Positions 15,646 to 25,200 of a stretch of 64,000 nt of DNA are shown piece by piece. The notes beneath the pieces are model-generated. The model saw only the letters and a program-made list of their open reading frames with translations, ran no database searches and was not told the origin of the DNA. The translations under genes and the position numbers were made by a program. Positions within the stretch are counted from its first letter, which is position 1, and every line of letters begins with the position of its first letter. The DNA is taken from NCBI RefSeq assembly GCF_007997005.1, contig NZ_VOSL01000014.1, forward strand, positions 1-64,000, given 5' to 3'. This DNA is from Lujinxingia vulgaris. Lineage in GTDB: Bacteria; Myxococcota_A; Bradymonadia; Bradymonadales; Bradymonadaceae.

Positions 15646-16956
15646 TCAGAAGAACAGAGTAAACTCCGTCACCTCCCGAATCTCTACCCCCTGACTTCCC
15701 GCCACGTTCCCAAAGGTGCCTTCGACCATGTAGATCCGGCCCTCCTCCACGTTGAACACCGTCGTCGCGTCCACCTCGGATTTCATCGTCGGCGAGGCGG
15801 CGCCAACCATGGCCATGTCCTGGTCAAACTCGTCGTCGAAGAAGTCGTCGTCGCCGCCGAAGTCATCGCCGAAATCATCGCCAAAGCCATCGTCGCTCTC
15901 GTCGAGGGCCCGGCCGGTGGCGACGGTGCCGTCGATCATCTGCTGGCTGTCGACGGCGAGCTTGATGCGCAGGGTGCCACACGAGCTCATCTCGCACTGC
16001 TGTTTGGGACCGGCGGTGGTCTTGACGGTGCCGGCGGGGAAGTCGGTCTCAAACACATCGCCGGCGGCGACGGCGCCCTGGGGAAGCTCCAGGAGGCTGA
16101 GCACCTGAACGGGCAGCACGTCGAGGTGCTGCACCGGGCGCTCCTGCTCCTCGGTACGGGTGCGCCGGGTGGGCGCGACCTGGCGGGTGCCCCCCTGCAG
16201 GCTCACGCGGCCGGTTCTGGGGTCGATGCTGGCCGACGCGCTCACCTCCTCGCCGCCGGCGCTGGCCGAAGAACTCATCGAGATGCCGTTTTCGCCCACC
16301 TCGTAGCGCAGCACCGCGGTCGGGCCCTCTTCGGTGATCTCGACCACCACGCGCTCAAAGAACTCCAGGCGACCGCTGCGATCCATATACGCCCGCAGGG
16401 TGCGCACCTCGGCGGGCAGGTCGTCGAGGCTCGTCGCCCCGCCCCACTGGCCGCGCATCTCCATCGCGTCCACATGAAACGCCAGCTCGTAGCGCCCATC
16501 CGGCGCCATGCCCACCACCTCCATGCGGATGGTGGTGCTCATCTCAACGCGATCTTTGAAGAGCGACGAGTCGCCCCCGCCCATCATCTGGCCCATCATG
16601 GCGCCCATCTGGCCGCCCACCTTCATCTCAATATCGCTCGTGGCGTTGTACTGAAGCTCCAGCTCCTCGCCGGCCTCAAGCTCCCACTCCCAACGCTCGG
16701 CCTGCCCGCGGGCCTGGTCGGGTGCGGGCTCCGAGCGCTCTTCCATAGCATCGACGTCAACCTCTTCGACCTCGACCTCCGCCGCGACCTGCTGCTCCTC
16801 GGCCTCCACCGGGGCCGTCGAGGCCTGCTGCGCCTCGCCAGTCGCTTCGGCCTGCGCCGGGCGCTCCTGGGGCGCTTCGGTGACGTAGACATAGGTGGGG
16901 GTGCAGCCGCTCACTCCAAAAATTGCAGCGAGGATCAGGGTCTTCTTCCAGCTCAT
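15646..16956 (-). CDS. Lipoprotein of unknown function
   Basis: The protein (436 aa from the ATG at 16956) begins with a short signal peptide and a lipobox GVSGC (Cys18), followed by a low-complexity Glu/Ala/Val linker to about residue 75. The rest is a folded region with several Met-rich stretches (GGQMGAMMGQMMGGGDSS), then a Gly/Asp/Phe-rich acidic segment (DDGFGDDFGDDFGG) near the C-terminus. I do not recognise a family. It is probably lipid-anchored in the envelope. The start is supported by the lipobox; AGAGAG upstream is a modest ribosome site. The tandem family B pair abuts its stop. Confidence 0.72.
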   Translation of the reverse strand: MSWKKTLILAAIFGVSGCTPTYVYVTEAPQERPAQAEATGEAQQASTAPVEAEEQQVAAEVEVEEVDVDAMEERSEPAPDQARGQAERWEWELEAGEELELQYNATSDIEMKVGGQMGAMMGQMMGGGDSSLFKDRVEMSTTIRMEVVGMAPDGRYELAFHVDAMEMRGQWGGATSLDDLPAEVRTLRAYMDRSGRLEFFERVVVEITEEGPTAVLRYEVGENGISMSSSASAGGEEVSASASIDPRTGRVSLQGGTRQVAPTRRTRTEEQERPVQHLDVLPVQVLSLLELPQGAVAAGDVFETDFPAGTVKTTAGPKQQCEMSSCGTLRIKLAVDSQQMIDGTVATGRALDESDDGFGDDFGDDFGGDDDFFDDEFDQDMAMVGAASPTMKSEVDATTVFNVEEGRIYMVEGTFGNVAGSQGVEIREVTEFTLFF

Positions 16957-17263
16957 AAAACGCTCTCTTGGATTAGGTGCAACATTGTCGTGACGCGTCG
17001 TTGGCGACGCATTGCATTTGGGTGGCTCTTGTACGGAGGCTCCCCCACCAACATTCAAAATGGGGCGGGCTCGGGGTTGTATGGGTGGCTCGTACTCACA
17101 CTCAGGCACAAGCCTGACCCCGGGTTTGATCTTGAACCAGCCCCCCCCGAACCCAACCGCATCCAGGGCGGCGCCTGGCAAGGAGCCAGGACGAAGCTGT
17201 AGCAGCGCTACTGCGAGGACGCAGCGACGCAGCCAGCGTCGTCCCGGGGCGGTCGGCACCGGC
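16957..17263 (+). repeat. Intergenic with family B element copy 7 (17152-17257)
   Basis: The family B copy at 17152-17257 is the variant type, lacking the CTGGGAT/ATCCCAG helix but keeping GTAGC-AGC-GCTAC. It ends six bases before the stop codon of the minus-strand gene at 17264. The remainder is the leader of the lipoprotein gene; an inverted pair CAGGC.../GCCTG near 17103-17115 is seen. Confidence 0.8.
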
Positions 17264-17824
17264 TCAATGCGGAAACAGCGGGATATGCAAACGCAAGCCA
17301 ACGTTGTGCGTACTCATCCACCCCGGCCGATAACTCTGCAGCACCGCCTGATAAAAATACCCGATCTCAAACTGCTTCCCGGCGTAATACGCCCCGATGG
17401 TCGCGCCCGGCACCACCCCCCGGCTCTCGATGCCCCCGCCCAGCCCCAGCTCCAGGGTCACGCCCCCGGAGGGCCCCACGCCGGACACGCGTCCGCGGCC
17501 GTAGAGGGTGATGGCCTCCAGTCCCCCCCAGTCCGAGGGCACCACAAAGCTTAAGTCAGCCCCGCCGCCCGCCCGAAAGAGGGTCTCCACGCCGGCGAAC
17601 GCAAAGGTCGTCTCGTAGGCGTACATATAGCCCACACCCAGCCCCAGCACCTCCGAAAAGCCGTAATCAAAACGCAGCCCGGGCATATGCACCCGCTGGC
17701 TGGTCTTGGTCAGCTCAAACTCCTCCTTATTGACCACGCTCCCCTGTGCACTCGCCAGGCTCGCCAGCCCCATCACCGCACACATCGCCACCAGGGCCAC
17801 TGCTGCTTTCGAATGACTCTTCAT
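17264..17824 (-). CDS. Small outer-membrane barrel-like protein, paralog
   Basis: The protein (186 aa) starts at the ATG at 17824, four bases after GGAGGGAAGG, giving a clear signal peptide cut near LASAQG. It has the same length and architecture as the protein at 14669-15229, with shared motifs PGLR.DYG, GVGYMYAYET, TLYGRGRVSGVGP, ESRGVVPGAT and EIGYFYQAVLQ. It ends with alternating strand residues LRLHIPLF. Probably an outer-membrane barrel; function unknown. Each paralog has a family B hairpin at its 3' end, so the duplication may have included the element or the element may target such ends. Confidence 0.8.
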   Translation of the reverse strand: MKSHSKAAVALVAMCAVMGLASLASAQGSVVNKEEFELTKTSQRVHMPGLRFDYGFSEVLGLGVGYMYAYETTFAFAGVETLFRAGGGADLSFVVPSDWGGLEAITLYGRGRVSGVGPSGGVTLELGLGGGIESRGVVPGATIGAYYAGKQFEIGYFYQAVLQSYRPGWMSTHNVGLRLHIPLFPH

Positions 17825-17879
17825 CCTTCCCTCCTGCACATCCTGTTCATCCACCACATCACGAATCCCTATCCCCAGA

Positions 17880-18005
17880 CGCATACCACCCCACGCCCTC
17901 ACAAATCGACCCACACCATCAACCCCAGCGCCCCACAACCACACAACCACCCAACCACCTAACCACAACCCGCATCCCCCCCAACGCCCGCACAAACCTC
18001 CCCAC
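17880..18005 (-). repeat. Family A element, minus orientation
   Basis: One full copy and a second partial copy (CCCCCCAACGCCCGCACAAA) between the start of the barrel gene and the stop of the HAMP gene. Confidence 0.8.
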
Positions 18006-18017
18006 AACGCGCCCCTC

Positions 18018-19154
18018 CTAGTCCACCGAACTCCTCCCCACCGCCCCCCCACCATCCGGCTCTTCCTCAGACGTTGAAGCGTCGTCGCCAACATCCATCC
18101 TCTGCACCAGCCACCCCACCGGCCGTCCGTCCTGGGTGGCCAGCAGACGAATCTCCACATTCACCCCCTCAAACTGCGCCTCGATCACCGCCGGCTCATG
18201 GGTCTGGCGAAAATCCTCTAAAATCTCGCGGCGGCGCTCCCGCACCCAGCTTAAGGTCGCTTCGACCACCTCGTGATGCTCGACCGTCCAGGTCGAGGCG
18301 ATCAGGTGGCTGTCCAGCCCCACGAGCATGCGCTCGCCAGGCAGACCCCAGATCAACCCGAGCACCAGCTGCTTTTGCTGGTTGATGCGCCCGCGCATCT
18401 CCGCCTGCAGCTCATCGCGGGCATCGAGCGCGGCGTTGAGCTGACGCGACACCACCCCCAGCTCATCGTTCTCCCGCATATCAAAACGCCTCCAGTGCTC
18501 GCCGACCAGGATCGCCTCGGCCACCTCGTTGAGCTCCTCCAGACGAAGCAGGATTTTCGACTGCAGCGCCCGCGCCAGAAAGACCATCGAGACCAGGGCG
18601 ACGGTCACCAGCAGGCCCAGCCAGCCGGCGGTCTGCAGAGCGGTCATGCGCGCGTTGCGGTCGGCCTCGATGATCGCCTGGTGGTTGCGATCCAGAAGCT
18701 CAAAGGTCTGCTGACGGGCTTGAATGTAGGAGGGAAAGATCGCTTCGCTGAACGCGCGCAGCGGCTGCGCGTGGCGCTGCGAAAGCGTGGCGTTGCGCAC
18801 CTCGACATAGCCGGCGTAGTTCGCGCGGACCTCTTCCAGAAGCTCCGCCTCCCCCTCGATGGTGGCGTTGGCCTCCGCCCGTCCCAGCGCCGCATAAAAG
18901 GTCTGATCGCTGAGCAGCAGCCCCTCCTCGATGTTCTCCCGGGTCAGCAGCGCGCTCATCGTCATCGTGTTCTGATGCTCCAGCGCCTCCATCATCTCGA
19001 CCGAGGCGGTCACGCTGCGGAAGTTCTCGCTCAGGATGCGGTCGATGGCCTCGCTGATGCTGAAGAAGCCAAACGCCGCCCCCCCGGCGGTCAAGAGCAC
19101 CAGCACGGCCATGTAGCCATAGCCCAGCAACAAACGTGTACGAAGTTTCATCAT
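18018..19154 (-). CDS. Membrane receptor with HAMP domain, no output domain recognised
   Basis: The protein (378 aa) has a first membrane helix at about 8-30, a helical extracytoplasmic region of about 145 residues like four-helix-bundle sensors, a second membrane helix near 175-197, and a HAMP-like segment (SKILLRLEELNEVAEAILVG...ENDELGVVSRQLNAALD). The C-terminal 110 residues are neither a histidine kinase nor a methyl-accepting domain that I can recognise; they could be a degenerate PAS-like module. It follows ktrB and ktrA on the same strand, 88 bp from ktrA, so a role in sensing osmolarity or potassium is possible but inferred. Two adjacent ATG codons compete as start. Confidence 0.7.
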   Translation of the reverse strand: MMKLRTRLLLGYGYMAVLVLLTAGGAAFGFFSISEAIDRILSENFRSVTASVEMMEALEHQNTMTMSALLTRENIEEGLLLSDQTFYAALGRAEANATIEGEAELLEEVRANYAGYVEVRNATLSQRHAQPLRAFSEAIFPSYIQARQQTFELLDRNHQAIIEADRNARMTALQTAGWLGLLVTVALVSMVFLARALQSKILLRLEELNEVAEAILVGEHWRRFDMRENDELGVVSRQLNAALDARDELQAEMRGRINQQKQLVLGLIWGLPGERMLVGLDSHLIASTWTVEHHEVVEATLSWVRERRREILEDFRQTHEPAVIEAQFEGVNVEIRLLATQDGRPVGWLVQRMDVGDDASTSEEEPDGGGAVGRSSVD

Positions 19155-19242
19155 GGCATCAGCCCACTGCTCAAAAGGACCTTCGGGGGGAGGTGGCGCA
19201 GGCCGGCGTTTCCACCGGCGCGGCGCCCCCTGGGAGACGGGC

Positions 19243-19893
19243 TTACGCCAGCGACGCCAGGTTGCGAATCGAGTTCACCGAGCCCACCACCACCAGCACA
19301 TCGCCGCTCTGCAGCGACTCGCCACCCATGGGGTTGGCAATCACCTGATCGCCGCGCTGAATCGCCATGATCGAGACGGCGTAGCGGTTGCGAATGTCGA
19401 GATCAGCGAGCGTCTTGCCCACAAAGGCTTCGGGGGCCTCGACCTCGGCCAGGTTGCTGTCGCCGAGCTCCACCTGCTCCAGGATGCTGGGCTGGCTTAA
19501 GCGCGCGGCCAGCCGGCGACCCATCTCTTCCTCGGGGTTAACGACCTCATCGGCGCCGATGGCCCGCAACACCCGCGCGTGCAGATCGCTCATGGCGCGC
19601 GCCACAATGCGCGGCACCCCGACCTGTTTGAGGAGCGCGGTGGTGAGCACAGACGCCTCGATCGAATGCGCGCCGATGGCGACCACCACACAGCTCATCG
19701 TCTCAAGCTGCAGCTCTTGCAAGGTGCGCTCATCGGTGGCGTCGGCGCGAATGGCCACGTCGGCATCCTGCGAGGCGTTCTCCACCAGCTCCGCGTCCAG
19801 GTCGATGGCCATCACCGACTCGCCCTGATGCGCCAGGTTGCGCGCCACGCTCATGCCAAACTGCCCCAGACCAATCACCGCAAACTGACTCAT
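19243..19893 (-). CDS. ktrA: Potassium uptake regulatory subunit (RCK domain)
   Basis: The protein (216 aa) is a single RCK module. The Rossmann fold begins with VIGLGQFGMSVARNLAHQG, the nucleotide-binding GxGxFG pattern, followed by AIDLD, the acidic end of strand two that holds the ribose. The TrkA-C domain occupies about 135-216 (SILEQVELGDSNLAEVEAPE, GDVLVVVGS). Length and single-domain layout fit KtrA rather than the double-length TrkA. It would form a cytosolic ring gating the KtrB channel next to it in response to ATP/ADP. It lies 81 bp downstream of ktrB on the same strand. Confidence 0.93.
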   Translation of the reverse strand: MSQFAVIGLGQFGMSVARNLAHQGESVMAIDLDAELVENASQDADVAIRADATDERTLQELQLETMSCVVVAIGAHSIEASVLTTALLKQVGVPRIVARAMSDLHARVLRAIGADEVVNPEEEMGRRLAARLSQPSILEQVELGDSNLAEVEAPEAFVGKTLADLDIRNRYAVSIMAIQRGDQVIANPMGGESLQSGDVLVVVGSVNSIRNLASLA

Positions 19894-19974
19894 AACTGCT
19901 CACGTCTCCGCGCCCTCCATCGAGCGCGACCTCTCAAAAGTTGAACCCCTGCCACATCATGCGCATCCACCCGA

Positions 19975-22041
19975 TCAACCCACCATGATGCGGGCCTCCG
20001 GGTACGAGAGACGGCTGGGCTGACCGCGCCCCAGCACCAGCGCCAGCGCCAGCGGACCGACGCGACCGATGAAAATCACCAGCACGATCAAGAGCTTACC
20101 GATGTCGTTGAGCTGGCTTGTCGCTCCCACCGAGAGCCCCACCGTCCCCAGCGCGCTGGCCGCCTCAAAGGCCAACATGTCGAAGGGGATCGACTGGGTC
20201 AACAGGAGCAAAAAGAGCAGCGTAAAGCCCAGCACCAGGCTGATCACGGTGATGCCCGCCGAGCGGTAGACGATCTCCTGGGGGATCTCGCGCCGAAAGA
20301 GCACCACCCGCGGCGTGCCGCTGGCGATGCCGCGCACCGCAAAGAGCAGCACCACAAGGGTGGTGAGCTTGATGCCCCCGGCGGTCGAGCCTGGCGCGCC
20401 GCCGATGAACATAAAGAAGATCATAAACCACTGCGTCGCCGGACTCAGGATCGTGGTGTCCACCGAGTTAAAGCCCGAGGAGCGCAGGGTCACGCTCTGC
20501 ATCAGCGCGTTGAAGAAACGCTCGCGCCAGCTCATATCGGCCAGCACCCCGTTCCACTCGCAGACGAAGAAGAGCACCATCCCGGCCAGGATCAGCGCCA
20601 CGGTGCCGATGCCGATCAGCCGGGCCTGCACATTGACTTTGCGGCGCTCCCCGCGCAGCCACTGCCAGGCCACCGCCAGCACCAGAAAGCCCACGCTCCC
20701 CAGGGTCACCAGCACCGAAAAGATCGTCAGCGCCAGCGGGTCGTCCTGGAACATCATCAAAGAGTCCGACTGCAGCGCAAACCCCGCATGGCAGAAGGCC
20801 GAGACCGCATGAAAGACGCCCATCCACAACGCTTCATCAAAGAGGTAGCCGTGGCGCATATACACCACGGTGAGCCCCGCCGCGCCCAGCCCCTCAATGG
20901 CCAGGGTCGAGCCCACAATAAACTTCGCCAGGCTGTACGCGCTCTGCGAGCCCGGCAGATCGAGCACCTCTTCCAGCGCCCGCTCCGCGCGCATCCCCAG
21001 CCGACTTCCCAGCAGAAGCGTCGCGAAGGTCGAGAGCACAAGAATGCCGATGCCCCCCATCTGAAAGAGCACCAGGATGACCACGTGCCCGAAGAAGGTG
21101 AACGCCTCCGGCGTATCCAGCACGATCAGCCCGGTGATGCAGGAGGCGCTCGTCGCTGTAAATAATGCATCGATCGGGCTCACCGGCACCCCGGTGGCCG
21201 AGGCCGCCGGCAGGCTCAACAAGAGCGTCCCGATGGCGGTAAGCGTGGCGAAGGTCGTCAGTACCAGCAGCGCCGGATACTCATAGAAGTAGTCGAGCAC
21301 GTCGTTGAAGATCGGCTCGCGCGCCGAGAGCACAAAGAGCATCGCGAACTGATAAAGACCCAACAACAGCAGCAGCACCTGGGGGCTTCCCAGGAAAAAC
21401 GCCATCAGGAAAAGGGGCACGAGAATCAGCAGTGTCCACAGCCGGCGCTCGCGCACCATCGTGCCCACCGCCGGCGCGGTCAGCGCGCTGACCACCAGCG
21501 CAAAAGCCATCGTGGCGATCACCACAAAGTCCTGCCCGCTGAGCTCAAAGCCCACCACCCCCACGTTGAGAATAAGCGAGACCCAGAGCAGGTGACGCAC
21601 CCCGGCGCCGTTTTTGCGACTCCAGCGATCCAGCCGGCTCTCGCGCTGCTCCATCCCCACCGTCGCCCGCGAGCGCGGGCCGCTCAGCCGCAGCGGAAAG
21701 AGCGTCCAGGCCAACACCACCAGGTTCCAGATCATCGCCCCGGCCGGGATGATCGGGCTGACGGCCAGCGCCGCCATAAACACCCCGATGGAGAGCGAGC
21801 AGGTCAGCCCCACCAGCCACACCACCCGCGGGTGGTTACGCCCGTAGCCCCACAGCGCCAACAGCGTCGAGCCCAGGAGCACCATCGCGTAGAGCTGCCC
21901 CCACTCGGTGACCTCATCGGCCCCGCCGAAGTAGCCATTGGGCATATGCACAGCCAGCTGCGCAAAGGCCGAGAAGATGTTCGCCCCCATGAACCTCGCC
22001 GCAGCCAACCGCCGCTCAGCGCTCGTACCCAGATCCGCCAT
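19975..22041 (-). CDS. ktrB: Potassium transporter KtrB/TrkH family with extended N-terminus
   Basis: The C-terminal 450 residues form a KtrB/TrkH potassium translocating subunit. The four pore repeats can be seen as SASCITGL, SAFCHAGFAL, LRSSGFNSVD and ALGTVGLSVG, and the gating-loop region follows FIGGAPGSTAGGIK. The protein is 688 aa, well above the roughly 450 of KtrB, because of an N-terminal block of about 245 residues with around six or seven predicted membrane helices before the YEYPALLVL segment. The function of this block is not known to me. The ATG at 22041 is adopted. It is the first gene of a ktrB-ktrA-HAMP cluster. Confidence 0.92.
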   Translation of the reverse strand: MADLGTSAERRLAAARFMGANIFSAFAQLAVHMPNGYFGGADEVTEWGQLYAMVLLGSTLLALWGYGRNHPRVVWLVGLTCSLSIGVFMAALAVSPIIPAGAMIWNLVVLAWTLFPLRLSGPRSRATVGMEQRESRLDRWSRKNGAGVRHLLWVSLILNVGVVGFELSGQDFVVIATMAFALVVSALTAPAVGTMVRERRLWTLLILVPLFLMAFFLGSPQVLLLLLGLYQFAMLFVLSAREPIFNDVLDYFYEYPALLVLTTFATLTAIGTLLLSLPAASATGVPVSPIDALFTATSASCITGLIVLDTPEAFTFFGHVVILVLFQMGGIGILVLSTFATLLLGSRLGMRAERALEEVLDLPGSQSAYSLAKFIVGSTLAIEGLGAAGLTVVYMRHGYLFDEALWMGVFHAVSAFCHAGFALQSDSLMMFQDDPLALTIFSVLVTLGSVGFLVLAVAWQWLRGERRKVNVQARLIGIGTVALILAGMVLFFVCEWNGVLADMSWRERFFNALMQSVTLRSSGFNSVDTTILSPATQWFMIFFMFIGGAPGSTAGGIKLTTLVVLLFAVRGIASGTPRVVLFRREIPQEIVYRSAGITVISLVLGFTLLFLLLLTQSIPFDMLAFEAASALGTVGLSVGATSQLNDIGKLLIVLVIFIGRVGPLALALVLGRGQPSRLSYPEARIMVG

Positions 22042-22217
22042 ACGTCAAAACCACATGCAATAGACATCATCCCCGGCCCTCAGCCGGCCGGCTCCGGCCG
22101 CATAGTCATCCCCCCACCACCTAAATGCAACTTTTCCCGACGCCGCGCGGTTGGTATGAGTCTTGGTAAAGCTTGTCGCTGCCCGCGCCACGCAACGCTT
22201 CCAACCAGGGACCCCGC

Positions 22218-25200
22218 ATGCAGGCCCTCGCCAACGCTCAAAAAGGCGACCTCCCGGCGCTCAAACCCGGCGATCTGGTCGCCGGCCGCTTCCGCATCGT
22301 CGAGATCATCGGCTCCGGGGGCTTCTCCGTCGTTTACCGCGCCCACCAGGAGGGCATGAACCGCTTTGTGGCGCTCAAGGTGCTCAAGCCGCGGGCCTCA
22401 GCCGACGCCAAGATCGTGGAGCGCTTTCGCCGCGAGGCTCTCTTCGCAAGCCAGCTTACCCACGCCAACACCATCACCCTCTTTGACTACGGCCAGACCG
22501 AAGAGGGCTTGTGCTACATCGCCATGGAGTTTCTGCGCGGGCGCGACTTAAGCGACGAGGTCCAGCACGGCCGCCCGATGGATCTCAAGCGGGTCTGGTC
22601 GATCCTCACCCAGGTCTGCCGCAGCCTGGCCGAAGCCCACCGCATGGGGCTGATCCACCGCGACTTAAAACCCGAAAACATCTTCCTGGTCGATCGCGAC
22701 GGCCACGACCACGTCAAGGTCCTGGATTTTGGCGTCTCCAAAGCCTTGAGCGACTTTGGCGACGCCCGCGCAAGCTCGCTGGCCCCCCTCACCCAGGAGG
22801 GCACGGTCTTCGGCACGCCCCTCTACATGGCCCCCGAGCAGGCCATGGCCGAAGACATCAGCCCGGCGGTCGATGTCTACGCCCTGGGCCACATCGCCTT
22901 TGAAATGATCACCGGGCGCGCGGCCTACGACGGGCAATTGAGCCCGATGGACGTGATGCTCAAGCAGATCAACGATCCCCCCCTGGCGCTCCCCGCCCCC
23001 TTTGCCGATCTGCCCTTCTTTGAGCTGATCAAGAGCTGCACCCACAAAGATCCCTACCGACGCATCCGCAACGCCGGCGAGCTCTTAGCGGCGCTGATGG
23101 ATGAGGCGTTTCTACCCTACATGGATCTTCGGGAGGTGCCGCCCGGGCTGCGTCAGTCCAGCCAGCCTCGCCCCCTGGTCGCGCTTCCGGCGGCCGGCGA
23201 GGAGCTGGAGCAACCGGGCCTGGCCGAAGAGGTCTACCGCTGGGAGCTCTCGGTTCTCTCCGAGATGTTGCGCGAGGTCCAGGAGAGCGCTCAGCTCCGC
23301 CTGGCGGTCATCCGCGGCAACCCCGGCACCGGGCGCAGCAACCTGCTGCGGGCCTTTCTGCGCCAGCAAAAAAACCAGCTCGGCGTGCGCCTGATCCACC
23401 GCGAGTCCAACCCCTCGGCCACCCACGCCACCGCCGGGCTGGAGACTGATCTGGCGCAGGTCTCCGGGCTGCGCCTGCGCGGCGAGGGCATCAAAGAGGT
23501 CAACCGCCTGCTGCGCGAACTTCACGGGGAGCAGGACGACGCCACCCTCACCGAGCTGATGCCGGTGCGCATCGACTCCAACCCCTTGAGCGAGCTCACC
23601 TCACTGCGCGACGCCTTCTTAAGCCGCATGGTCGAGCCCTTTCGGCGCGCCTCGCGCGTCGGCTCGCTGATCTGGGGCATCGAGAACTTAGAGACCCTCG
23701 ATACCCTCACGCTGGCCTTTCTCGACCGCTTTCTACGCGAACTTCAGGTGCACCCGGCCCCCATCCTGGTGGTGGTCACCGTGCACCCCGACGCGTTGAG
23801 CCGCCGCCCGGGGATGATGCGCTACACCGACGCCATCGTGGAGGCCCCGGCGACCTATGCGCGCCAGCTGCGCCTGCTGGAGCCCGGTGCCCGCAAAGAA
23901 GGTCACGCCGAGTCGAGCGAGGTCTTGCAAGAGCTGGCCGACATCAGCTCCGGCGCCACCGTCGACGGCTCGTACCTGGGGAGCTCTCCGAGCCCCCTGC
24001 GAGCCTCCGAGGCCCGGGAGGCCACCGAGGCGCCCGCGCGCGGGACGGTGCCCACCGCCGATCCCACCGATGAGGAGATCGCCCGCTGGGCAGCGATGGC
24101 CGACGGTGCCCAGCCCCTGCTCCCCGAGCCGGATGCGCCCACCGACCCAACCTCCGACGCCTCGCCCCGCACCGAGTCCGACTCGCCCTTCACCGCCCCC
24201 GACGCCCCCGCCACCGGCTCACCCTCCAGCCAGGCCCCGGCCGAGATCCACCAGGCCTTCGACAGCGTGCTCGGCTACCTGGCGCAGCTCGACGAGCGCG
24301 CTGTCGAGCGTCCCCTCTGGGAGTTCATCTACCACCGGGTGCTCCCCTTTGAGACCACCCGCGTGATGGGCGTGATCCTGGAGCAGGCCGAGCGTTTTGG
24401 CATCATCCGGCTGAGCGACGACGCCATCGCGTTCAGCGACCAGGAGTACGCCCACAACCTGCGCCAGCTCTTCGCCGAGCGCGAAGACGCCATCGAGGCC
24501 CATCTCAACCTGGCAAAGCTCCTGCACGAGTTCGCGCCCCGGCCCACCCCGCGCGATCTTCGCCGCATTGTGCACCACGCCATCAAGGGCCACGACTTTG
24601 AGCGCGCCATCAGCCTTCTGGTCGAAGCTGGCGAGTCGGCCTACGAGGAGCTCGACCTGGACTCGGCGCGCGAGCACTTTTTGCAGTTCAAAGCCCTGCT
24701 CGACGACCTGGCCATGCGCTCCCCCACCCCGGCGGCGGCCTACGTGCCCCACCCCGGCGTGTGGCTGCGCCTTGGCGAGGTCCAGGGCGCGCTTGGCGAG
24801 CACGGCGCAGCCGAAGACGCGCTTCTGCGCGCGATCCGCGAGGCCCGCGATGAGGATCACACCCTGCGCGCCAACGCCCACAAACTGCTGGCAGACCTGG
24901 CCATGAGCCAGACCCGCTATGAAGACGCGTTGCATCACTACGAGGCGGCCCGCGACCTCTTTAAGAAGACCGCGCTGGCCCGCCCCTACGTCGCGACGCT
25001 TGCTGAGATCGGCCGCTGCGCCGTGCTGCTCGGGCGCCCCCGCCAGGCCGAGGGCATCCTGCTGCAGAGCATCGACAAGGCCGAGACGTTGCAGGACGAC
25101 GCCCTGCGCGCCCGCCAGCACCGCTACATGGGTGATGTGCTCACCCGCCAGGGGCGTTTCTTAGAGGCCGTCGACCATCTCAAACGCGCCATGGAGATCT

